Under the pieces are notes generated by a model. That model did not search any database, had not been told where the DNA came from, and saw only the letters and a list, made by a program, of their open reading frames with translations. A stretch of 6,032 nucleotides of DNA from Clostridiales bacterium (GTDB lineage Bacteria > Bacillota > Clostridia > Christensenellales > Aristaeellaceae), in assembly GCA_012522875.1 (NCBI GenBank), contig JAAYJP010000254.1, positions 1 to 6,032 on the forward strand, read 5' to 3'. Position numbers and translations under genes: made by a program. Shown one piece after another: positions 1 to 5,901 of the stretch. Numbering within the stretch: the stretch's first letter is position 1; each line of letters opens with the position of its first letter.

Positions 1-18
1 CTGCTGATGCTGCAAAGA

Positions 19-939
19 CTATTCCCCTACGGTTGCCAGATCAAACACCTCAGTGCCGGCATCGATAAAGGGCTCTACACCCTCTGCCTCGCCTTTGAGC
101 GCTTTCATCAGGTACTCAACGCCCCAGGCGCCGATTTTATCCGGGAACTGCGCAACGGTGCCAAGGATTTTACCGTCCTTGATCATCTGGATGCCAGCGT
201 CGGAACCATCGAAGGATATGATCACCACGTTCTCGATATCATTGTTCTGAAGCGCCTGAAGGATACCGGGCAACATGTTGTCAGAACAGCAGAAAATTCC
301 CTGGATGTCAGGGTTGGCCTGAATCATGTTCTCTGTGACCTGCATTGCTTTGTCAACGACCCAATCGCCCGGCTGTTCATTGATAAGCACCAGCCCGCTG
401 TCTTTAATGCCTTCCTTGAAGCCGTTTGCGCGGTCATCGCCTGCCTGTGAGCCGTTGGCTCCCCGGACAATGATCACATTCCCCACGTTATTCAGTTCTT
501 TGACCATCCGCTCGCCGGCATTCTTGCCGCCGGCAGCATTGTCTGTAGAAATAAATGTGACATAGAGGTCTTCATGCCCTTTTTCAATTCCCTGGTCCAC
601 CAGAACAACAGGAATTCCTGCTGTTTTTGCTTTTTCAAGGACCTGGATGCAGGCATTCGAATCCATGGGATTGACAATGAGCCCGTCTACACCCTGATTG
701 ATAAGGTCCTCGATTTGATTGACCTGGGTAGCAACAGCCGTCTGGCTTTCCGCGAGAACGCCTACAAAAGTATCGCCGTTGGCTTCCACGGCGTCTTTGA
801 TAGCATTGTGCAAGCTCAGTTGAAAGGCATCATTGGTAATTGTTTTGGTGCTGTAACCAATTGTCAGTCCGTCAGCAAAGGCAAGCGACACCGAAAAGAC
901 CATGATCAGTACAAGAAACAGAGACAGAATTCGTTTCAT
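19..939 (-). CDS. RbsB-like ABC sugar-binding protein, extracytoplasmic
   Basis: Periplasmic-binding-protein family 4 (RbsB/LacI-like fold) solute receptor of 306 residues, close to the usual length, which would deliver a sugar to an ABC importer at the outer face of the membrane. Residues 1-22 form a Sec signal peptide (basic MKR, hydrophobic core, likely cleavage after SLAFA). No lipobox cysteine is visible. The mature part begins GLTIGYSTKT and shows family landmarks: NDAF (36-39), GVDGLIVNP (83-91), VDQG (114-117), DDRANGF (168-174), GDW (191-193), SFDGSDAG (242-249) and TVAQFPDKIG (261-270). By eye these align with RbsB ligand residues: D115 with D89, R170 with R141, W193 with F164, D244 with D215 and Q264 with Q235. 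Gln116 and Ser219 replace RbsB Arg90 and Asn190, so the sugar may not be ribose. I chose the ATG at 939 because AAGGAGG lies 8 bases upstream; the in-frame TTG at 957 would place that site inside the gene. Family call firm, substrate unknown. Confidence 0.93.
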   Translation of the reverse strand: MKRILSLFLVLIMVFSVSLAFADGLTIGYSTKTITNDAFQLSLHNAIKDAVEANGDTFVGVLAESQTAVATQVNQIEDLINQGVDGLIVNPMDSNACIQVLEKAKTAGIPVVLVDQGIEKGHEDLYVTFISTDNAAGGKNAGERMVKELNNVGNVIIVRGANGSQAGDDRANGFKEGIKDSGLVLINEQPGDWVVDKAMQVTENMIQANPDIQGIFCCSDNMLPGILQALQNNDIENVVIISFDGSDAGIQMIKDGKILGTVAQFPDKIGAWGVEYLMKALKGEAEGVEPFIDAGTEVFDLATVGE

Positions 940-947
940 GGTGGGAA

Positions 948-954
948 CCTCCTT
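948..954 (-). promoter_or_regulatory. Ribosome binding site of the sugar-binding protein gene
   Basis: Read on the minus strand this is AAGGAGG, a near-perfect Shine-Dalgarno sequence 8 bases before the ATG at 939. It decides the start: a longer frame opening at TTG 957 would have this site within its coding sequence. Confidence 0.85.
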
Positions 955-972
955 CAATATTTTGCTGGATAT

Positions 973-1000
973 ATTTTATCACAAACCACAAGGGAAACAA
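973..1000 (-). promoter_or_regulatory. Candidate promoter of the sugar-binding protein gene
   Basis: On the minus strand, TTGTTT (995-1000) lies 16 bases from TAAAAT (973-978), which is preceded by TG plus one base, giving an extended -10 element. Transcription would start near 966 and give a leader of about 27 bases carrying the ribosome binding site. A second, perfect TATAAT on the same strand (1013-1018) lacks a good -35 at the right distance (CTGTCA at 1036-1041). Either could be used; the call rests only on matches to sigma-70/SigA consensus. Confidence 0.4.
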
Positions 1001-1060
1001 TATACGAATATGATTATATGAAACTGTTGAAAATCTGACAGTCTCGCTCTTAATTTGAAG

Positions 1061-1234
1061 ATGTATGTGATGATAGAGGCGATCGAAGGCACAAGTACAG
1101 GATTTCTGCGTTCGCTGTCCCGATCCATGCTGTTTATGGATTATTTATATCCCGGGCCAACATCTTTACACCCTATTTATAGCGCAAGTGCTATTGTTCT
1201 ATGCGGTGATGAGGGATGGAGTTACTGCTTTTGA
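1061..1234 (+). other. Doubtful 57-codon small ORF in the divergent intergenic region
   Basis: An open frame from ATG 1061 (second ATG at 1070) to TGA 1232-1234 encodes a 57-residue peptide beginning MYVMIEAIEG and ending GWSYCF. No family is recognisable, and there is no good Shine-Dalgarno before either ATG. It overlaps the start of the next gene in a different frame, and its TGA ends two bases before an in-frame ATG (1237) of that gene, the sort of spacing seen in termination-reinitiation coupling. It could be a leader peptide, the remnant of an older gene, or chance. I favour chance or remnant. Confidence 0.15.
1179..1194. repeat. Imperfect inverted repeat upstream of the potassium operon
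   Basis: ATAGCG and TGCTAT flank the 4-base spacer CAAG, forming a 16-base imperfect palindrome (one G-T mismatch in DNA terms, a wobble pair in RNA). It lies about 20 bases before the first gene of the operon. It could be an operator or a small hairpin in the leader. There is no T-run after it, so it is not a normal intrinsic terminator. No clear -35/-10 pair for the operon was found; TTTACA (1165-1170) with TGCTAT (1189-1194), spaced 18, is the best and is weak. Confidence 0.3.
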
Positions 1235-1701
1235 TCATGACGGCGGCTTTCCTGCCAGCTGGGTACTGGTTGATGAAACGGCTGGACCATTTTTTGACCC
1301 ATCATATTGCCCTGCCGACAGAGGAAACAGAAAAAGTGCCATTGGATGTGGCGCTCTTCGCGGAGGAGGCCCTGTTGCGTACACTTGTCCCCGGGCTGAA
1401 AGAAGCGCATATCTCAGTGGAGAGCATACAAAGCGATGACGATTTGTGCGGACGGCAATACAAATTGATGGGTGCCCTTGGAGACGATGACCTGCAAAAC
1501 CTGCTCGTTTGTTCGCTTGGCAAAAAACGGATGCCACACTGTATCATCCTGGCTAAAAACAATAATCCGCTGTACAGGAATCTTTACCGTGATGCAGGCG
1601 CGAAATGCCTGGATAGATCAGAGTTGACTGTTGAGCGTATTATAGAAGAACTGCATCCTTCGCGATCAGAAATGAACAGACAGGAGGACCCGGGATGCTG
1701 A
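1216..1701 (+). CDS. Membrane-anchored small protein with partial RCK (TrkA-N)-like domain
   Basis: Hypothetical protein of 161 residues with no assigned function. Residues 1-20 are a hydrophobic segment followed by KR, suggesting one membrane anchor with a cytosolic remainder. Residues 21-83 are a charged linker region. Residues 84-146, from LMGALGDDDLQN through CIILAKNNNPLY and RDAGAKCLDRSELTVERIIEEL, resemble the second half of a TrkA/RCK N-terminal Rossmann domain (the D-D-x-x-N-L-L helix, a strand, then the GA-x-x-x-x turn). They align with KtrA residues 74-131 of this same window with one inserted residue. No GxGxxG nucleotide loop is visible, so binding of NAD or ATP is not expected. 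Its stop overlaps the ktrB start by 7 bases, implying translational coupling and a role with the transporter. The start is uncertain: GAGGG abuts the ATG at 1216, too close for a normal site; TTG 1231 or ATG 1237 (154 residues) are alternatives. The gene is well supported, the domain similarity is by eye. Confidence 0.72.
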   Translation: MELLLLIMTAAFLPAGYWLMKRLDHFLTHHIALPTEETEKVPLDVALFAEEALLRTLVPGLKEAHISVESIQSDDDLCGRQYKLMGALGDDDLQNLLVCSLGKKRMPHCIILAKNNNPLYRNLYRDAGAKCLDRSELTVERIIEELHPSRSEMNRQEDPGC

Positions 1702-3038
1702 TTCTCAAACGGATACGGCTGAGCCTGCAGCAAGGCATTGCATTGGGCTTTCTGATGATTATCATCCTGGGGACTGTGCTTCTGATGCTGCCCCTGTCCA
1801 ACCGCAGCGGCCAGGCGCTTGGCTTTTCCGAAGCGCTCTTCACCGCGACCAGCGCAACCTGCGTCACGGGCTTGGTTATCTTTGATACCTTCACCCAGTT
1901 CACCCGGTTCGGGCAGCTGGTCATCCTTGCGCTCATCCAGATTGGCGGCCTGGGCTTCATGTCTGTATCGATCTTCTTCCTGATTATCATGGGAAAGAAA
2001 ATCGGCATCAAGGAGCGCAGCCTGCTCATGGAATCCATCAGCACCCCCCAGATTGGTGGGGCTGTCCGGCTGGTCAAGCGTGTGCTGCTCATCACGGTAC
2101 TGTTTGAACTGCTGGGAGCTTTTCTGCTCTCCCTGCGGTTCATTCCCCTCATGGGGACGGCCAAAGGCGTGTATTTCGGGATTTTTCACGCCATCTCGGC
2201 GTTTTGCAATGCGGGATTTGACCTGATGGGCAGCCTTGAACCCTACGTTTCGCTGATGCCCTTTGCCAAGGATGCTGTCGTCAGCCTGACTGTCCTGGGG
2301 CTCATCGTCGTGGGAGGCATCGGGTTCATTGTCTGGGATGACCTGATCAGGCACGGCCTGCGCGTGTCCCACTATAAACTGCACAGCAAAGTTGTGCTCA
2401 GCGTGACGCTGGCTCTGATCGTGCTGTCAACAGCCCTGTTTTTCTTCCTGGAAAAAGACCATGCCTTCGCGGACATGCCTGCGGGGGAGCGGCTGCTGGC
2501 CGCGCTGTTCCAGGCGGTGACGCCGCGCACCGCCGGTTTTTCCACTGTGGACACCACCAGCCTGAGCGAAGTAGGCATTGTAATGACCATGGTGCTGATG
2601 TTCATCGGCGCCAGCCCAGGCTCAACGGGCGGGGGCGTCAAGACATCGACCTTCCTGGTGATCCTCCTGTCGGTCGTCTCCTATGCCCGTAGCCGCAACG
2701 ACCTGAATGTCTACGGCCGCAGGCTGGAGGACAGCCTGATCAGGCGCGCGTTCAGCTCCGTCACGGTCTATCTGATGCTGGTGGTATCGGGGGTGATGCT
2801 CATCCTTTTGAGCCAGAATCTCCCTTTCGAGAAGGTGCTTTTCGAAGTTTTTTCCGCCATCGGCACAGTCGGGCTGTCCCTGGGCGTGACGCGGGAATTG
2901 AACAGCTATTCCCGGTATATCATCATTTTCCTCATGTACATCGGGCGTGTCGGCAGCCTGTCCCTGGCGATGGCACTGGCGGAACGCAAGCATCAGAATG
3001 TCCTGCGCAACATCCCTGAGAAAATTTCTATCGGATAA
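1695..3038 (+). CDS. ktrB: KtrB/TrkH-family potassium uptake transporter, membrane subunit
   Basis: Ion-translocating subunit of a Ktr-type K+ uptake system in the cytoplasmic membrane, 447 residues, matching KtrB (about 445) rather than the longer TrkH of Enterobacteria. Four membrane-pore-membrane repeats are recognisable from their pore loops: TSATCVTGL (52-60), SAFCNAGFD (168-176), TPRTAGFST (276-284) and SAIGTVGLS (387-395). The conserved glycine of each filter is present (G59, G174, G281, G393). The flexible gate loop in the third repeat is GASPGSTGGGVKT (305-317), the intramembrane loop that moves during gating. The last helix carries the typical IGRVGSLSLAMAL (416-428). AGGAGG (1682-1687) lies 7 bases before the ATG. 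The start overlaps the previous gene by 7 bases and ktrA follows after 11 bases, so the three genes are probably cotranscribed. Many Ktr systems are Na+-activated; whether this one is cannot be read from sequence. Confidence 0.95.
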   Translation: MLILKRIRLSLQQGIALGFLMIIILGTVLLMLPLSNRSGQALGFSEALFTATSATCVTGLVIFDTFTQFTRFGQLVILALIQIGGLGFMSVSIFFLIIMGKKIGIKERSLLMESISTPQIGGAVRLVKRVLLITVLFELLGAFLLSLRFIPLMGTAKGVYFGIFHAISAFCNAGFDLMGSLEPYVSLMPFAKDAVVSLTVLGLIVVGGIGFIVWDDLIRHGLRVSHYKLHSKVVLSVTLALIVLSTALFFFLEKDHAFADMPAGERLLAALFQAVTPRTAGFSTVDTTSLSEVGIVMTMVLMFIGASPGSTGGGVKTSTFLVILLSVVSYARSRNDLNVYGRRLEDSLIRRAFSSVTVYLMLVVSGVMLILLSQNLPFEKVLFEVFSAIGTVGLSLGVTRELNSYSRYIIIFLMYIGRVGSLSLAMALAERKHQNVLRNIPEKISIG

Positions 3039-3049
3039 AGGAGAAAAGC

Positions 3050-3700
3050 ATGAAATCTATCCTTATCATCGGCATCGGCAGGTTTGGAAAGCATCTGGCG
3101 ACCTACTTTTCGGAACTTGGCAACGAGGTGATGGTTGTCGACCAGGACGAAGCGTCCGTGGAGGACCTTGCCTCCGTGGTCACGACCACCCATGTCGGGG
3201 ACTGCAAGGACGAAGAAGTCATCAAAATGCTGGGCATCAACAATTTTGACCTGTGTTTTGTCTGCATCGGGGACGATTTCCAGTCCTCGCTGGAGGTTAC
3301 CTCGCTGTTAAGGGAAAACGGCGCAAAATATGTCATCTCCAAGGCGGAGCGGGATGTGCACGCGAAGTTCCTCTTGCGCAATGGCGCTGACGAGGTGATT
3401 TATCCGGAGCGCGATATGGCCCGAAAAACCTCACGCCGCTTCAGCGCGCGCAATGTATTTGACTACATGGAAATTACCCCGGAGTACGCCGTGTTTGAGA
3501 TCCCGACTCCCGCTTCCTGGGTGGGCAAGTCGCCCAGCGAGCTTGCCATCCGCGCCCGGTATGATATCAACATCGTTGCCACCAAGGAAGACAACCGGGT
3601 AACGCCTCTGACCAATCCCAGCCGCTTGTTTCGCCAGGAAGAGCATCTGCTGGTCATCGGCCTGCAGAAAGATTTGATCAGGACGCTGGACAGGCTGTAA
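3050..3700 (+). CDS. ktrA: KtrA/TrkA-family RCK regulatory subunit of potassium transporter
   Basis: Cytosolic gating subunit, expected to form an octameric ring under the KtrB dimer and to open or close it on nucleotide binding. The length of 216 residues is normal for KtrA. Residues 1-135 are the RCK N-terminal Rossmann domain: nucleotide loop GIGRFG (8-13, with R11 matching the phosphate-contacting arginine of Bacillus KtrA), acidic end of strand 2 at D31, GD at 50-51, GINNFD (62-67), GADEV (112-116) and PERDM (119-123), where E120 probably corresponds to the glutamate that coordinates a divalent cation in Bacillus KtrA. Residues 140-216 are the RCK C-terminal domain (EITPEYAVFEI through EEHLLVIG), which binds c-di-AMP in some Bacillota KtrA proteins; binding here is not shown. 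GGAG (3040-3043) sits 6 bases before the ATG. The gene directly follows ktrB and precedes kdpD. Confidence 0.94.
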   Translation: MKSILIIGIGRFGKHLATYFSELGNEVMVVDQDEASVEDLASVVTTTHVGDCKDEEVIKMLGINNFDLCFVCIGDDFQSSLEVTSLLRENGAKYVISKAERDVHAKFLLRNGADEVIYPERDMARKTSRRFSARNVFDYMEITPEYAVFEIPTPASWVGKSPSELAIRARYDINIVATKEDNRVTPLTNPSRLFRQEEHLLVIGLQKDLIRTLDRL

Positions 3701-3743
3701 ACTTCCTTTGCCGGCGCTTTTGCTGTAAACTGATGCCGCTGAA

Positions 3744-3780
3744 GCATCCCGAGGCGCCATGGCCCTGCGCCAAGGGGTGC
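3744..3780 (+). promoter_or_regulatory. Strong RNA hairpin just upstream of the kdpD ribosome binding site
   Basis: The 93-base gap between ktrA and kdpD holds a 37-base stem-loop. The outer stem GCATCCC (3744-3750) pairs with GGGGTGC (3774-3780) over 7 pairs with one T-G wobble. A 2x2 internal loop (GA at 3751-3752 against AA at 3772-3773) follows. The inner stem GGCGC (3753-3757) pairs with GCGCC (3767-3771), closed by a 9-base loop (3758-3766). There is no T-run, so it is not a standard intrinsic terminator. It ends 2 bases before the kdpD Shine-Dalgarno (GGGAGGG, 3783-3789). It could set kdpD translation, mark an RNA processing site, or slow transcription between the transporter and regulator genes. 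Structure seen directly; function inferred. Confidence 0.55.
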
Positions 3781-3793
3781 CTGGGAGGGCAAA

Positions 3794-5236
3794 ATGAATT
3801 TACGAGCCCCGGGAGTCCGTCTGCGCCACGCGCTGAGCATCGCCGCGGTCTTGCTTGCCGCCACAGCGCTTTCCCTTGGGGCAAGCGCCCTGGGGGTGGG
3901 CCGGGAGAGCGTGTCCATGATCTATCTGCTCGGCGTCCTCATGGTGACGGTGGTTACAGGCAATTATGTCAGCGGTATCGCTGCCGCCTTCATCAGTTTC
4001 ATGCTGCTGAATTTCTTCTTCACCTCACCAACGTATACATTTGTCATCTCCCAGAGCGCAGATCTGATCACCCTGCTTTTCTTTCTCATTACGGCAATGA
4101 TATCGGGCACGGTGATGTCCCTGCTGAAACGGCAGCGTGAACTTGCCCAGAACAACGAGAAAACGACCAGGCTGCTGTACGAGTTTGCCGGCGGTTTTAT
4201 GCACCTGAATGGTGAAGGGAACATCATCAGGAGAGGGATGAACTATATCCATCGGCATACCGGGTTAACCAGCGCCGTTCGCCTGAACAATGGCGCTGCC
4301 TATGGGACCGATGAACCTGCAGGGGAGAGCATAACCGCGGATTTTCAGATACCGGGGGTGTCCCGGTCATTGGGAAGCCTGAAGGTGCAAACCCGGACTG
4401 CGGGTCTGACCGCTGAGCGCGAGCTGGTGCTCAAAACTGTGGCAACGCTCATGGGCACTGCCCTGGAGCGGGAAATCATCTACAGTGAGCGTGAGAAAAT
4501 TCGGATCGCGATGGAAAGGGAAAAGATGCGCAGCACCTTCCTTCGCTCCATTGCGCACGACCTGCGGACACCGCTGACTGCCCTGGCAGGCTCAGGCACA
4601 TTGCTGTATGAGCATTATGATACCCTGACCGAGCAACAGCGCAGGGACCTGGCGCTGAGCATGAGCGAGGAGATCACCTGGTTGATGAACCTGGTGGAAA
4701 ATATCCTGAATATGACCCGGATTAACGAGGATAAGCTGATCATTGCAAAAGAGGATGAAGTGGTCGATGATGTGGTTGGCGAAGCGCTGCGGCACATGGC
4801 CAGCCTCATCCACAGCCGCCCTGTGCAGGTCAAGCTGCCGGATGAAATTGTGACCGCGCCGATGGATGGCAAGTTGATCGTACAGGTGATTGTCAATTTG
4901 CTGGACAACGCAGTTCGGCACACACCCGATGGCAGCCCCATCAGCCTTGTCATATCCCCCGAAAAGGACCAGGTCGTGTTTGAGGTCGCGGACAGTGGGC
5001 AAGGCATCGACCCCTCGCTCATTGAGAATGTTTTTGACTCTTTCATTCGGGGCACGCAACCGGTGTCAGATGGGAAAAGGGGAATCGGGCTGGGGCTGGC
5101 CATCTGCAAGGCGGTCATCCAGGCGCACGGCGGCATGATCTGGGCGGAGAACCTGGCGCGGGGCGGAGCAAAAATCACATTTACCCTGCCAAGGGAGGAG
5201 GGGCCATGCGTGGGGACAATCCGAGAATCCTTGTGA
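3794..5236 (+). CDS. kdpD: Short KdpD-like sensor histidine kinase
   Basis: Membrane sensor kinase of 480 residues that would autophosphorylate on histidine and pass the phosphate to the KdpE-like regulator encoded next. Order of parts: four closely spaced membrane segments (about 13-34, 40-57, 60-78 and 90-110), the DUF4118 block typical of KdpD; the basic stretch KRQR (112-115); a GAF-like linker (about 125-225); a helix; the HisKA domain with phosphoacceptor His255 in SIAHDLRTPLTAL (252-264); and the HATPase with N box VNLLDNAVRH (367-376), G1 box ADSGQG (399-404), F box around 414-417 and G2 box GIGLGLAICKA (430-440). All catalytic motifs are intact. Compared with full-length E. coli KdpD (about 890 residues) the N-terminal KdpD and universal-stress-protein domains are absent. 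GGGAGGG (3783-3789) is 4 bases before the ATG, and an upstream hairpin adjoins it. The 3' end overlaps kdpE by 31 bases. The kinase call is firm; the K+ signal is inferred from the family and neighbours. Confidence 0.92.
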   Translation: MNLRAPGVRLRHALSIAAVLLAATALSLGASALGVGRESVSMIYLLGVLMVTVVTGNYVSGIAAAFISFMLLNFFFTSPTYTFVISQSADLITLLFFLITAMISGTVMSLLKRQRELAQNNEKTTRLLYEFAGGFMHLNGEGNIIRRGMNYIHRHTGLTSAVRLNNGAAYGTDEPAGESITADFQIPGVSRSLGSLKVQTRTAGLTAERELVLKTVATLMGTALEREIIYSEREKIRIAMEREKMRSTFLRSIAHDLRTPLTALAGSGTLLYEHYDTLTEQQRRDLALSMSEEITWLMNLVENILNMTRINEDKLIIAKEDEVVDDVVGEALRHMASLIHSRPVQVKLPDEIVTAPMDGKLIVQVIVNLLDNAVRHTPDGSPISLVISPEKDQVVFEVADSGQGIDPSLIENVFDSFIRGTQPVSDGKRGIGLGLAICKAVIQAHGGMIWAENLARGGAKITFTLPREEGPCVGTIRESL

Positions 5237-5901
5237 TCGAGGATGACAGGTACATCGCCGATTTCATCGCGCTCTCGCTGCGGCAGCAGAACTACTCCTG
5301 CCAGACAGCGGCCAGCGCGGCGGAGGGCTTGTTTCTGTTTCAAAGCAACCGGCCGGATATCGTCCTATTGGATCTGGGCCTGCCGGACCGGGACGGGCTG
5401 GAAGTCATAAGGGAACTTCGCGGCATCCGGGAAACACCTGTCCTGATCGTGTCGGCCAGGGGACAGGAAAAAGAAAAGATAGACGCGCTGGACGCCGGAG
5501 CGGATGACTACATCACAAAACCCTTCCATATGGGCGAACTTATGGCGCGCATCCGTGTCGCGCAGCGTAAACTCAACCGGGAAACCTATACCGAAGGGGA
5601 AATTTTCAGCATGGACGATCTAAAAGTCGACCCGCTGAAACGCCAGGTCCTTGTCGGGCAGGAGGAGGTCCATCTCACCCCGCTGGAGTATCGTTTGCTG
5701 CTCATCATGATACGCAACCGGGGCAAGGTGCTCACGCACAACCACATCGCAAGGGAGGTTTGGGGCTATGGGGAATCAGAAAGCACCCAGACAATCCGGG
5801 TCGTCACGGCCAATCTTCGGCGGAAAATTGAGAGGGACAGCGCCAAACCCCGCTATATCCTCACGGAAATCGGGGTGGGGTATCGCTTTGCGGATGAATG
5901 A
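5206..5901 (+). CDS. kdpE: KdpE-like OmpR-family response regulator
   Basis: Cytosolic transcription factor of 231 residues, normal length for KdpE and PhoB-type regulators, and the expected partner of the upstream kinase. Receiver domain 7-121: acidic pocket EDD (12-14), phosphoacceptor Asp56 in LLDLGLPDRDG (54-64), switch residue Ser83 in IVSAR, and conserved Lys105 in TKPF (104-107). The DNA-binding winged helix spans about 131-229: LTPLEYRLL (157-165), recognition helix around TIRVVTANLRRKI (196-208), and the wing ending GVGYRF (223-228). The ATG at 5206 is preceded by GGGAGGAGG (5193-5201); the frame overlaps the end of kdpD by 31 bases, indicating translational coupling of kinase and regulator. 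In the classic case KdpE activates kdpFABC, but none lies in this window, so the adjacent ktr genes are the natural candidate targets. This last point is inference. Confidence 0.94.
   Translation: MRGDNPRILVIEDDRYIADFIALSLRQQNYSCQTAASAAEGLFLFQSNRPDIVLLDLGLPDRDGLEVIRELRGIRETPVLIVSARGQEKEKIDALDAGADDYITKPFHMGELMARIRVAQRKLNRETYTEGEIFSMDDLKVDPLKRQVLVGQEEVHLTPLEYRLLLIMIRNRGKVLTHNHIAREVWGYGESESTQTIRVVTANLRRKIERDSAKPRYILTEIGVGYRFADE

Noticed and set aside
7..450. 147-codon plus-strand frame opposite the sugar-binding protein gene
   Set aside because: The minus-strand gene has a signal peptide, a perfect ribosome binding site and family motifs throughout; the opposite frame has none.
1020..1215. c-di-AMP (ydaO-type) or other potassium-linked riboswitch in the operon leader
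   Set aside because: I looked because such riboswitches often precede ktr genes, but could not find the conserved ydaO core or a multi-stem fold; the region shows only one short inverted repeat.
1584..2384. Long open frame of 266 codons on the minus strand opposite ktrB
   Set aside because: It lies opposite a clear ktrB gene, its translation is rich in charged and Gln/His residues with no family likeness, and it has no suitable start context. It is a by-product of codon bias in the membrane protein gene.
3701..3793. Intrinsic terminator between ktrA and kdpD
   Set aside because: The hairpin is strong but is followed by GGGAGGG and a start codon, not by a T-run, so termination by the usual mechanism is unlikely.
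4615..5343. 242-codon open frame on the minus strand opposite kdpD and kdpE
   Set aside because: It is antisense to catalytic domains that are certain, and the product shows Ser/Arg-rich low-meaning sequence with no domain.
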